A stretch of DNA of 21,930 nucleotides from Mollicutes bacterium. Its GTDB lineage: Bacteria; Bacillota_I; Bacilli_A; Izemoplasmatales; Izemoplasmataceae. The stretch spans positions 1 through 21,930 of the forward strand of contig PWKX01000049.1 of assembly GCA_003559585.1 (NCBI GenBank), in the 5' to 3' direction. Shown here piece by piece: positions 15,196 to 21,930 of the stretch. Position numbers and translations under genes: made by a program. Positions within the stretch are counted from its first letter, which is position 1; each line of letters opens with the position of its first letter. Under the pieces are notes generated by a model. That model searched no databases. It was not told where the DNA came from and worked only from the letters and a program-made list of their open reading frames with translations.

Positions 15196-16239
15196 ATGTT
15201 AGAAAAAAACAAAGAATACAAAGCCATCACCAATTTAAGACAAACCATTGATGAAGCCCATAAACTACAAGCAAAACTTGATGATGTTAACAAAAAAATC
15301 GCCAAACAAGAAGCGATTGAATTAAAAGAAAGCCACAAACATTTTCCTTATGGGAAGATGTTGTATGAAAAAGAGCAAACCTTACAATACGCAAGTCTTT
15401 TACAAAAAGCAACCAAAACATTGAGTGCGCTTATTTGTTATGGGTTTTTGTTTGCTTTACCGCTCGGTGTTTTATATGTATTAGACATGCAAGCCATCAT
15501 CACGTTTAATATGCTAAGAGATGAAACGATTTATCTCATCAGTGCTATCGCCATTTATGTGTTACTCTTGGTGTTTACGGTGCTAACCATTAAACGCTAT
15601 GTTCAGCGCTATGACCGGTGGTTTTTTGATCTAAGAGATAAACACTACAACAAAAAACATAAAACAGCCTTCAACGAAGCGTATGTACAAACCAAAGAGA
15701 TGATTGAGGATTACAAACAACTCATTGAAGGTGAAATCAATACACTTGAAACTAAAAAAGAAAAAATTGAAAGCGAACTAGAACACGTTCAAAAAACCAT
15801 TGAAAATAACGCCCAAATCCCTAAAAAATACATCGCCGATGTGGATGAAATTTTAACGTATTTTGAAGATATGCGTGCAACAACGACCCTCGATGCGATT
15901 AATTTATACGTCAAGGAAAAACGTGAACAAACATATTTTGAATCCATTCAATCCTCGTTAGCAAAACAACACGAAGCCACGATTGAGTTGCACATGAAGT
16001 TAAACACCTTAAGTGAGATCAAAGACTCGCTTGAAAAGATGCCGCGTGAAGCGTCAAAACAACGTGATGGCAATCAAAAGATTGATGAAAAACTAGGACA
16101 AATCAAACACGGTTCTAAAAAAAATAAAAAACAACAAAAAAAGGCATTAAAACAACAAAAAAAAGAAACAAAACGACGAAATAAAGAAGATAAAGAAGTT
16201 GAAAAAATAGAAAAGAAACGCCAAAAAGATAAAACTTGA
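15196..16239 (+). CDS. two-TM coiled-coil membrane protein with lysine-rich tail, unknown function
   Basis: The 347-residue product has an N-terminal coiled coil (about 10-45), two transmembrane helices (about 76-96 and 111-133) with only a short outside loop, a long charged coiled coil (about 155-205), a segment with PKKYIADVDEILTYFEDMRA and TTLDAINLYVKEK (about 209-242), a further helical region, and a C-terminal tail (about 307-347) made almost only of K, Q, R and E. The 209-242 segment resembles the 'gRA.tl.eAinly' motif I recall from uncharacterised Firmicute membrane proteins; no function is known to me. Both ends should be cytoplasmic. ATG 15196 is preferred to GTG 15190, which overlaps the GAGGTG site. 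It forms a single-gene unit with its own promoter and terminator. Confidence 0.8.
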   Translation: MLEKNKEYKAITNLRQTIDEAHKLQAKLDDVNKKIAKQEAIELKESHKHFPYGKMLYEKEQTLQYASLLQKATKTLSALICYGFLFALPLGVLYVLDMQAIITFNMLRDETIYLISAIAIYVLLLVFTVLTIKRYVQRYDRWFFDLRDKHYNKKHKTAFNEAYVQTKEMIEDYKQLIEGEINTLETKKEKIESELEHVQKTIENNAQIPKKYIADVDEILTYFEDMRATTTLDAINLYVKEKREQTYFESIQSSLAKQHEATIELHMKLNTLSEIKDSLEKMPREASKQRDGNQKIDEKLGQIKHGSKKNKKQQKKALKQQKKETKRRNKEDKEVEKIEKKRQKDKT

Positions 16240-16247
16240 TGACCCAT

Positions 16248-16278
16248 AAATCGATGACTATTAAGCCATCGATTTTTT
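16248..16278 (+). terminator. rho-independent terminator after the coiled-coil gene
   Basis: AAATCGATG (16248-16256) pairs perfectly with CATCGATTT (16267-16275) around a 10-nt loop, followed by T residues to 16278. Confidence 0.88.
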
Positions 16279-16307
16279 CAAAGCACGTAAAAGCTTTTGC
16301 ATAATGT

Positions 16308-16336
16308 TTGGGTTACGAAGCATTAAACAGTATAAT
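16308..16336 (+). promoter_or_regulatory. predicted promoter of the amino acid ABC transporter operon
   Basis: TTGGGT (16308-16313) and a perfect TATAAT (16331-16336) are separated by 17 nt. They lie just after a terminator and 27 nt before the TTG start of the receptor gene. Confidence 0.7.
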
Positions 16337-16362
16337 ATTGTTACAAAAAAGGAGTGATTTCG

Positions 16363-17172
16363 TTGAAAAAGAAAAGTTTAATTGTCGTGTTATTGTTATT
16401 TATGACGTTTATCATTAGTGCTTGTGCTCGAGATCAAGATGTCTTACGGGTCGGTATGGATTTATCTTACCCACCATTTGAAACAGAAGAAGACGGAGAA
16501 CCACATGGGATTAGCGTTGATATTGCGCATTTATTAGGTGAGTATTTAGACCGTGAGGTTGAGATTATCAATACGGATTTCTTAGGTCTAATTAATTCTT
16601 TGAACTCAGGTGAGATTGATATCATAATTGGCTCAATGAGTATCACAGAAGACCGTGCACAAAGTGTTAACTTTACCGATCCATATATGTATTTCAAGAT
16701 CATCTCATTGATCAATCAAGACTTCGCTGATGTTCACGGTATTCACGAAGATACACCACATGAAGACCTATTAGCCATTGAGGATGTACAGTTTGTTGGG
16801 GTTGCCGCTCAAGTTTCAACATCGATTCCAGAAAATCTTGGTAAAGATGTCATCGAAGCAACAACACTAAATTCTGCGATTACCAATGTTGTTCAAGGAA
16901 CGGCTGATATTTTAATGATGAGTGCTTTTCCTGTGACCAATGGTTACCGTGAGAATCCTAATTCAACCATGGTTGCATGGGATCCTTTCCAGTCATCACC
17001 AATTGGAATGGCTGTGGCCATAGGAAATGATGAACTCTTAGAACAAGCCAATGCATTTGTGGCATCCATGGACGAACCAGGTGGTGCCAATGAACGTCTT
17101 GCTGATATTTGGGATGATTACGTGAAAGAACGTTTAGGTCGATATGGTATGGAGTTCTTCTTTGAAGAATAA
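16363..17172 (+). CDS. amino acid ABC transporter substrate-binding lipoprotein (SBP family 3)
   Basis: The 269-residue product begins MKKKSLIVV with a hydrophobic core and lipobox ISAC (Cys21), so it should be a lipid-anchored receptor outside the membrane. The mature part is SBP_bac_3: VLRVGMDLSYPPFE, GISVDIAHLLGEYLD, INSLNSGEIDIIIGSMSITEDRAQSVNFTDPY, matching the conserved ligand-pocket and T-x-x-R sequences of polar amino acid receptors. I chose TTG 16363 because AAGGAG at 16349-16354 is 8 nt upstream; the in-frame GTG at 16354 begins inside that site. The exact amino acid cannot be read. It is the first gene of a three-gene importer, and its 3' end is followed within about 25 nt by the permease. 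Confidence 0.92.
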   Translation: MKKKSLIVVLLLFMTFIISACARDQDVLRVGMDLSYPPFETEEDGEPHGISVDIAHLLGEYLDREVEIINTDFLGLINSLNSGEIDIIIGSMSITEDRAQSVNFTDPYMYFKIISLINQDFADVHGIHEDTPHEDLLAIEDVQFVGVAAQVSTSIPENLGKDVIEATTLNSAITNVVQGTADILMMSAFPVTNGYRENPNSTMVAWDPFQSSPIGMAVAIGNDELLEQANAFVASMDEPGGANERLADIWDDYVKERLGRYGMEFFFEE

Positions 17173-17197
17173 ATGTTTCTTTTATATGCGGAGGATG

Positions 17198-17932
17198 TTG
17201 AAAAGTAAAACATTATCATATATCATTGCGATTTCCTTGTTTATTGGCTTTTTAGTATTTGTCGCGCTTAGACAAAGAACCCCGATTAACTTTAGTCGGT
17301 TAGCTGGCTATGAATCACTTATTTTAGAAGGATTTATCAACACGATTATTGTGTCGGTCATTGCCCTTTTCGGTAGTATCATTTTAGGGTTTATCATGTA
17401 TTTGATGACCAAAAGCAAATCACAAACATTAAGAACCATTGCCGATGTGTTCACCGAAATCATTTATGGGACACCTTTACTGGTGATGATTATTGTCATG
17501 GCGTTTTTAATCGGACCAGCCTTTAACTCGTTTAACCGCATTGTTTGGGCATTATCAGGCATCATTATTTACATCACCCCATATATGAGTAATGTTTATC
17601 GTTCAGTGTTTAAAAGTATTTCTGATGAGCAATACATGGCGATGGATTTATTTGGGTTTACCGCGACTCAAAAATATCGTTATATCATCATCCCACAAGT
17701 GTTAAGAATGTTGATGCCGCCGTTTATGAACAATTTTTCTTTGATCATAAAGGGAAGCGCACTGTTAAATGTGATTTCACATCGTGAGTTGTTTTTCACG
17801 ATTAGTCTATTTCAAACAAGAACATTTGCTTATTCAGAAGGTTACTTGCTCATGTGGTTACTCTACATCATGATCACCGTCCCATTATCACAGTTAACCA
17901 AATACGTTGAAAGACGGTGGTCGTTAGAATGA
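17198..17932 (+). CDS. amino acid ABC transporter permease (HisM/GlnP-type)
   Basis: From TTG 17198 the product has 244 residues with about five transmembrane helices: one near the N-terminus (about 10-28), then a BPD_transp_1 domain starting at SLILEGFINTIIVSVIALFGS. The EAA coupling loop is visible as MAMDLFGFTATQKYRYIIIPQ with the central Gly, contacting the ATPase. The start is uncertain: GGAGG at 17190-17194 is 3 nt before TTG 17198 (short but usable) and touches ATG 17195; ATG 17186 has no site. A longer frame reaching 17144 would overlap the receptor gene and is unlikely. The stop TGA overlaps the ATPase ATG by 4 nt (ATGA), so the two are coupled. Confidence 0.9.
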   Translation: MKSKTLSYIIAISLFIGFLVFVALRQRTPINFSRLAGYESLILEGFINTIIVSVIALFGSIILGFIMYLMTKSKSQTLRTIADVFTEIIYGTPLLVMIIVMAFLIGPAFNSFNRIVWALSGIIIYITPYMSNVYRSVFKSISDEQYMAMDLFGFTATQKYRYIIIPQVLRMLMPPFMNNFSLIIKGSALLNVISHRELFFTISLFQTRTFAYSEGYLLMWLLYIMITVPLSQLTKYVERRWSLE

Positions 17933-18633
17933 ACATTAAAATCAAAAACTTAACCCATGCTTATGATGTGAATGTATTAGATGACCTTCACTTAGATTTA
18001 GATGGATACCATGCGATTGGCATCATTGGTATTTCTGGGTCAGGCAAAAGCACGTTGCTTAGAATTTTAGCTGGGATTGAAAAACCCAATCAAGGCACCG
18101 TTGAAATTAATGGCCAGTTTGCCGATGATAAACATTACAAACAAAACATTGGGTTCGTCTTTCAAAGCCATACGCTGTTTCCACATTTGACCTTACTTGA
18201 AAACATCACAATTGTATTAGAAAAAACAAGAGGGATAGACAAACAGACCGCCAAAAAAACAGCCATTGAAAACTTAACAAGATTAGGTTTAGACGATCAA
18301 AAAGACAAACGGCCTAATAAAGTTTCGGGTGGTCAAGCACAACGCGCATCGATCGCACGTGCTTTATCGGTCAATCCAGATATTTTATTTTTAGATGAAC
18401 CAACCTCCTCATTGGATCCGATTTTAACCGATGAGGTGTTATCGTCTGTTGAAAAATTAAAAGGGCTAGGGAAGGATTTTATCTTCGTGACACACGTCAT
18501 TAGTTTTGTGAAAGATTTTGCTGATTACGTGTTATACATGGATCAAGGTGTAATTGCTGAACAAGGCACGCCTGATATGTTAGATAACCCAAAAACAGAC
18601 GCATTAAAAAACTTTATGAACAAAGTCCGTTAA
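17929..18633 (+). CDS. amino acid ABC transporter ATP-binding protein (GlnQ/HisP-type)
   Basis: The 234-residue product is a full ABC ATPase: Walker A GISGSGKST (about residues 36-44), Q-loop FVFQSHTLFPHLTLLENI, signature VSGGQAQRASIARALS, Walker B ILFLDEPTSSLDP and switch histidine in FVTH. FQSHTLFPHLTLLENI and the short C-terminus without a regulatory domain fit the polar amino acid branch. It powers uptake with the permease and receptor encoded upstream. ATG 17929 overlaps the permease TGA; the ribosome binding site is weak (GGTGG near 17916), so translation probably depends on coupling. A strong hairpin terminator follows. A longer frame from GTG 17917 would extend into the permease and is less likely. 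Confidence 0.94.
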   Translation: MNIKIKNLTHAYDVNVLDDLHLDLDGYHAIGIIGISGSGKSTLLRILAGIEKPNQGTVEINGQFADDKHYKQNIGFVFQSHTLFPHLTLLENITIVLEKTRGIDKQTAKKTAIENLTRLGLDDQKDKRPNKVSGGQAQRASIARALSVNPDILFLDEPTSSLDPILTDEVLSSVEKLKGLGKDFIFVTHVISFVKDFADYVLYMDQGVIAEQGTPDMLDNPKTDALKNFMNKVR

Positions 18634-18642
18634 CTATAAATC

Positions 18643-18678
18643 AAGGTGTCAGCATGACTCAGGCTGACATCTTTTTTT
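18643..18678 (+). terminator. rho-independent terminator of the amino acid transporter operon
   Basis: AAGGTGTCAGC (18643-18653) pairs with GCTGACATCTT (18663-18673, one G-U) around a 9-nt loop. The second arm runs into seven T residues (18672-18678). Confidence 0.92.
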
Positions 18679-18724
18679 ATGCGAGAAAACCATCATTTTT
18701 ATAAATAAGTCTTCATGTTAACGG

Positions 18725-18753
18725 TTTATCTTTAAGGTAAAGTGATGTATAAT
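18725..18753 (+). promoter_or_regulatory. predicted promoter of the flavodoxin-like gene
   Basis: A perfect TATAAT at 18748-18753 follows a partial TTTATC -35 at 18725-18730 with a 17-nt spacer. It lies 34 nt before ATG 18788. Confidence 0.65.
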
Positions 18754-18787
18754 AACCTTGGTGAAAACAAACACTGTGGAGACCAAC

Positions 18788-19300
18788 ATGAAAATCTTAA
18801 TGCTTTATGGAACCAAGTCAAATGTTACCAAAGATATTGCGCGCATGATTGTGTCTGATTTAGATGCGGCCGTGACGTTGCACAACTTAAAACGCTCATT
18901 GCCTCATAAAATCGAGGCCTTTGATTTGATCGTGATTGGCTCACCCATTTATATGGGTTATATGATTAAATCTGTGCGAAAATTTGTGCTTAGAAACCTG
19001 TCATCGTTGTTAAATAAACCGGTGGCTTTATTTATTGTTGGTGCGGATAAACAGTTGGACATGGATAAGTATTTATCGATGTCTTTACCAGAAGACTTGA
19101 TTAGCCATCTATGGTTGAAGATGCATTTAGGCGGCGAATTTCGCCATGATAAACACCAAATATTAAGACGAATCATCATTAAACAAGTCTCAGAAGAAAA
19201 CGCTAAAAGTCAATCAGGTGCTGTTAATATTGACAAAGAAGCGGTGCATCAATTTAGCCATCATATAAAAAAAGAAATGTTAGGTGATAAACGTGTTTAA
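18788..19300 (+). CDS. flavodoxin-domain protein (HemG/flavodoxin_5-like)
   Basis: The 170-residue product starts MKILMLYGTKSNVTKDIA, the FMN phosphate loop (T/S-x-x-x-T), and has VIGSPIYMGYMIKSVRKFV and a later HLGGEFR, positions 55-75 and about 118-125, as in flavodoxin_5/HemG-type proteins. HemG uses FMN to oxidise protoporphyrinogen with quinone, but many homologues are small electron carriers or quinone reductases, and no heme genes are visible here, so I name only the domain. ATG 18788 is 5 nt after GGAGA (18778-18782); an in-frame GTG at 18758 lies too near the -10. It is followed, after two hairpins, by a FAD oxidoreductase gene, suggesting but not proving a redox link. Confidence 0.82.
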   Translation: MKILMLYGTKSNVTKDIARMIVSDLDAAVTLHNLKRSLPHKIEAFDLIVIGSPIYMGYMIKSVRKFVLRNLSSLLNKPVALFIVGADKQLDMDKYLSMSLPEDLISHLWLKMHLGGEFRHDKHQILRRIIIKQVSEENAKSQSGAVNIDKEAVHQFSHHIKKEMLGDKRV

Positions 19301-19334
19301 GATGTGTTTCTTACAACGCACACCATCTTCAAAC

Positions 19335-19359
19335 AAGCCAGCAGGCTCAGTCTGGTTTT
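19335..19359 (+). terminator. first hairpin after the flavodoxin-like gene, weak terminator
   Basis: AAGCCAG (about 19336-19342) can pair with CTGGTTT (about 19352-19358, with one G-U pair) around a loop of roughly 9 nt, followed by more T residues. The 7-bp stem is modest, so this is a weaker terminator than others in the window. Confidence 0.5.
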
Positions 19360-19386
19360 TTAGACCCAACCCCAAATATTTTAGAT

Positions 19387-19415
19387 AAGGTTACCTGTTT
19401 TAGGTACCCTTTTTT
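19387..19415 (+). terminator. terminator-like hairpin 28 nt before the FAD oxidoreductase gene, possible attenuator
   Basis: AAGGTTACCT (19387-19396) pairs with AGGTACCCTT (19402-19411), nine of ten bases, around a GTTTT loop. Six T residues follow (19410-19415). It could be the second terminator of the flavodoxin-like gene, or an attenuator: only 28 nt separate it from ATG 19444, which is too little for a full promoter. Confidence 0.65.
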
Positions 19416-19443
19416 CATGATTTTATGATTAGGAGGCAACACC

Positions 19444-20883
19444 ATGATTAAAGATACACAGTTTGATGTCATTATCGTTGGCGCAGGCCCGGCCGGGATT
19501 TATACAGCGTATGAACTTAGTGAAAAAGCCCCGCATTTATCGGTTTTATTGATTGATAAAGGCTTAGATATTCACAAACGACGCTGTTTGATTTTAGATA
19601 AAAAGGCCACAAAATGTCCGGTTAAACCTGATGAAACCAGTGGTTGCTACCCAGCGTGTTCAATCACCAATGGGTTTGGCGGTGCTGGTGCTTATTCAGA
19701 TGGAAAGTTTAACATTACCTCAGAATTTGGTGGCTGGTTAGAGGAATACATGGATAAAGACCAAGTAGAATCGCTCATTAATGATGTTGATAACATCAAT
19801 TTAAAACATGGCGCACCAACCGCCATCACCGATCCGACAACCCAAAAGGTGAAGGATATTGAACGACGCGGTCTAGCTAGAGGTTTAAAATTATTAAGAG
19901 CGAAGGTTAGACATTTAGGCACAGAACAAAATTTAATGATTTTAAAACGTATTTTTGAATCTTTATCCCATAACATCACCATGCTTTTTTCACATGAAGT
20001 ACAAGAACTCATCATTGAAGATAAACACATCAAAGGTGTCATCTCTCACCATAAGAAAAAAGGCAAGCAATCGTTTTACGCAAACCATGTTGTTGTTGCA
20101 CCAGGACGTGATGGGGCTGATTTCTTAGGTGAACTATGTAAAAAACATAATATCAAGCGCACCAACAATCAAGTTGATATCGGTGTTCGTGTTGAAACCA
20201 ACGATGCCATCATGGAAGAAATCAACACCCATTTATATGAAGGTAAGTTTATTTATCGTACGAGTGTTGGCACCACCGTTCGGACGTTTTGTTCAAACCC
20301 GAGTGGTCATGTGGTTATTGAAAACCACAGTGGGACGATGCTTGCTAACGGACATGCTTATAAAGACAGTAGACTTGGTTCAACTAACACAAACTTTGCC
20401 TTACTCGTATCTCATCAGTTTGATGCGCCGTTTAATAAACCGAATGAGTTTGCCAATGCGGTGTCTAAACTCGCCAATATGTTATCAACGGGTTCGATTA
20501 TCATTCAAAAGTATGGCGATGTGTTACACGGTAGACGCACCACTGATAAGCGGTTAAAAGAAGGCTTTGTTAATCCGACTTTAAAAGAAGCGGTCCCAGG
20601 TGATTTAGGCTTGGTCTTACCATACAACACGATGAAATCAATCATTGAAATGATGGAAGCCCTTGATTATGTCACCCCTGGTATCGCCAGTGAACACACG
20701 TTGTTTTACGGTGTTGAAGCGAAGTTTTATAGCGCCAGACCATCGTTAAATCAACACTTTGAAAGTATCATTTCAGGCTTGTTTTTTGCTGGTGATGGCG
20801 CAGGCATCACACGTGGATTAGCTCAAGCAGGGGCCAATGGTCTTGCCATTGCCCGTTACTTAATTGAAAAGGATGGCAACTAA
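19444..20883 (+). CDS. FAD-dependent oxidoreductase, COG2509-type (uncharacterised NAD(FAD)-utilising dehydrogenase)
   Basis: The 479-residue product begins with the FAD-binding Rossmann motif FDVIIVGAGPAGIYTAYEL (GxGxxG at 13-18) and IDKG, then a cysteine cluster C48, C58, C68, C72 around RRCLILDKKATKCP and SGCYPACS, then NGFGGAGAYSDGKFN. The second FAD motif VVVAPGRDG and the C-terminal FAGDGAGITRGLAQAGANGLAIARYL complete the family pattern. Members are widespread in Firmicutes, Mollicutes and Archaea; the reaction is not established. AGGAGG at 19431-19436 gives a strong start. It ends one base before purA ATG, so the two are probably co-transcribed. The four cysteines could bind metal or form disulfides, which is inference. 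Confidence 0.9.
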   Translation: MIKDTQFDVIIVGAGPAGIYTAYELSEKAPHLSVLLIDKGLDIHKRRCLILDKKATKCPVKPDETSGCYPACSITNGFGGAGAYSDGKFNITSEFGGWLEEYMDKDQVESLINDVDNINLKHGAPTAITDPTTQKVKDIERRGLARGLKLLRAKVRHLGTEQNLMILKRIFESLSHNITMLFSHEVQELIIEDKHIKGVISHHKKKGKQSFYANHVVVAPGRDGADFLGELCKKHNIKRTNNQVDIGVRVETNDAIMEEINTHLYEGKFIYRTSVGTTVRTFCSNPSGHVVIENHSGTMLANGHAYKDSRLGSTNTNFALLVSHQFDAPFNKPNEFANAVSKLANMLSTGSIIIQKYGDVLHGRRTTDKRLKEGFVNPTLKEAVPGDLGLVLPYNTMKSIIEMMEALDYVTPGIASEHTLFYGVEAKFYSARPSLNQHFESIISGLFFAGDGAGITRGLAQAGANGLAIARYLIEKDGN

Positions 20884-20884
20884 T

Positions 20885-21930
20885 ATGAAGACAACCACTG
20901 TGATTGGCGCTCAATGGGGCGATGAGGGTAAAGGTAAAATCACCGATTATTTAGCAGATATAGCGGATGTCATTGTTCGTTTTCAAGGCGGCAACAACGC
21001 TGGACATACCATCGTCATTAATGGTAAAAAGTACGCACTGCATTTGATTCCCTCAGGCATATTTAGACAAAAGGCTTTGAATGTATTAGCCCAAGGCATG
21101 GTCATCGATCCGTTTGCTTTGGATGAAGAGATGACGATGTTAAACAATGAACAGATTGGTTTGGATCATTTGGTTGTCTCACAGCGTGCCCATGTGATTT
21201 TACCATTTCACAAAACGATGGATACACTCATCGAAAGCATACGTCATGAAAAAGTAGGCACCACCGCTAGAGGCATTGGCCCTGCTTATACCGATAAAGC
21301 TGCTAGACTTGGGTTGCGTATGATTGAGTTTATTGATCCTAAAGCTTTTGCGGCTTACTTAGATACCATCATTCCATATTACAACACGATGTTTAAAGCC
21401 CATGGCATTGATTTAATTGATAAACAAACACTGTTAAAACAATGCGCACCCCTCCAACAATCATTAGCGCCTTATATTAAAGACACAAGCACCCTAATTC
21501 ACCAAGCCATTCAGGCAGATAAACATGTCTTATTTGAAGGCGCACAAGGCACCATGCTTTGTTTAGAACACGGCACCTATCCATTTGTGACAAGTTCCTC
21601 ACCAACCGCAGCTAGTGTGCCGATCAATGTCGGCATCGCACCCAGCTGTATTGACCGTGTGATTGGCATCACTAAAGCTTATACGACCCGTGTTGGGTCT
21701 GGGGCTTTTCCAAGTGAAATCAACGATGATATTGCAAAGACCATTGCCATCAAAGGCCATGAGTTTGGGACCACAACTGGTCGACGTAGACGGATCGGTT
21801 GGTTAGATATTGTTCAATTAAAATACGCCCATCAAATCAACGGTTTTACTGATATTGCCTTAACCCTTTTAGATGTGTTAAGTGGCATTGATCCAATTAA
21901 AATCTGTGTTGGCTACACCTTAGATGGTGA
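20885..21930 (+). CDS. purA: adenylosuccinate synthetase, 5' part (3' truncated by window)
   Basis: PurA joins IMP and aspartate using GTP to form adenylosuccinate, the first committed step to AMP. The first 348 codons are present (full proteins have about 425-430). Motifs in order: VIGAQWGDEGKGKITDYLA (P-loop and catalytic Asp), RFQGGNNAGHTIV (with the catalytic His), GTTARGIGPAYTDKAARLGLRM, LFEGAQGTML, ITKAYTTRVGSGAFPSE and EFGTTTGRRRRIGW. GSGAFPSE replaces the usual GSGPFPTE. ATG 20885 follows the previous stop by one base; AAAAGGA at about 20868-20874 is a rather distant ribosome binding site. Confidence 0.97.
   Translation, partial: MKTTTVIGAQWGDEGKGKITDYLADIADVIVRFQGGNNAGHTIVINGKKYALHLIPSGIFRQKALNVLAQGMVIDPFALDEEMTMLNNEQIGLDHLVVSQRAHVILPFHKTMDTLIESIRHEKVGTTARGIGPAYTDKAARLGLRMIEFIDPKAFAAYLDTIIPYYNTMFKAHGIDLIDKQTLLKQCAPLQQSLAPYIKDTSTLIHQAIQADKHVLFEGAQGTMLCLEHGTYPFVTSSSPTAASVPINVGIAPSCIDRVIGITKAYTTRVGSGAFPSEINDDIAKTIAIKGHEFGTTTGRRRRIGWLDIVQLKYAHQINGFTDIALTLLDVLSGIDPIKICVGYTLDG

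Noticed and set aside
19301..19443. A known riboswitch or B12-type aptamer in the leader of the FAD gene
   Set aside because: I could not recognise conserved core sequences of any class; only terminator-like hairpins are visible. An Rfam search would decide.
1..21930. Mycoplasma genetic code (TGA as tryptophan)
   Set aside because: TGG is used for Trp throughout and TGA ends several complete genes (for example at 1306, 2454, 3675, 7568 and 17930), with normal lengths.
1..21930. CRISPR array, tRNA or rRNA gene, insertion sequence or phage gene
   Set aside because: No spaced direct repeats, cloverleaf-like segments, transposase motifs or terminal inverted repeats were noticed in any intergenic region.

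Overview
The window looks like chromosomal DNA of a low-GC bacterium related to Firmicutes and Mollicutes, most likely a wall-less lineage such as Acholeplasmatales, Izemoplasmatales or relatives. The reasons are a compact layout with 0-150 nt gaps and many 1-10 nt overlaps, AT-rich codon use, strong AGGAGG-type ribosome binding sites, lipoproteins with lipobox signals, and proteins most like Bacillus-type families. TGG is the tryptophan codon and TGA ends many genes, so the standard bacterial code is used and not the Mycoplasma/Spiroplasma code 4. The lineage call is an inference. No rRNA, tRNA, CRISPR array, insertion sequence or phage gene was found, and no gene-free stretch exceeds 300 bases.

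Layout. (1) 1-3699, plus strand: the tail of a RdgB/HAM1 NTP pyrophosphatase, an AAC(6')-like GNAT acetyltransferase, a stand-alone cobalamin-binding-type protein, an FtsX/MacB-type ABC permease with its LolD-type ATPase, and a YfcE/YsnB phosphodiesterase, closed by a terminator. (2) 3700-10028: a housekeeping operon nusB-xseA-xseB-dxs-tlyA-recN. It is a reduced version of the Bacillus nusB-folD-xseA-xseB-ispA-dxs-tlyA-ahrC-recN cluster (folD, ispA and the ArgR/AhrC gene are absent here), ending in a bidirectional terminator. (3) 10031-11475: a small minus-strand membrane-protein gene divergent from DNA polymerase IV (dinB), with overlapping -10 elements. (4) 11549-15052: a 738-residue surface lipoprotein with six tandem roughly 100-residue beta-type repeats, convergent with an OFA-like MFS transporter through a shared 15-bp hairpin. 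(5) 15196-16239: an unknown two-TM coiled-coil protein with a lysine-rich tail. (6) 16363-18633: a three-gene polar amino acid ABC importer (lipoprotein receptor, permease, ATPase). (7) 18788-21930: a flavodoxin-like protein, a COG2509-type FAD oxidoreductase preceded by a terminator-like hairpin, and the 5' part of purA.

Most of the window is ordinary core genome: transcription antitermination, exonuclease VII, isoprenoid precursor synthesis, rRNA methylation, recombination repair, translesion synthesis, transport and purine synthesis. The less ordinary parts are the cobalamin-binding protein joined to an ABC exporter, the repeat lipoprotein with paired Asp-rich motifs, the unannotated-size small membrane protein, the coiled-coil membrane protein, a DXS whose catalytic-glutamate motif is altered, and the possible attenuator before the FAD oxidoreductase gene. 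I found no clear evidence of a wholly new multi-gene system.
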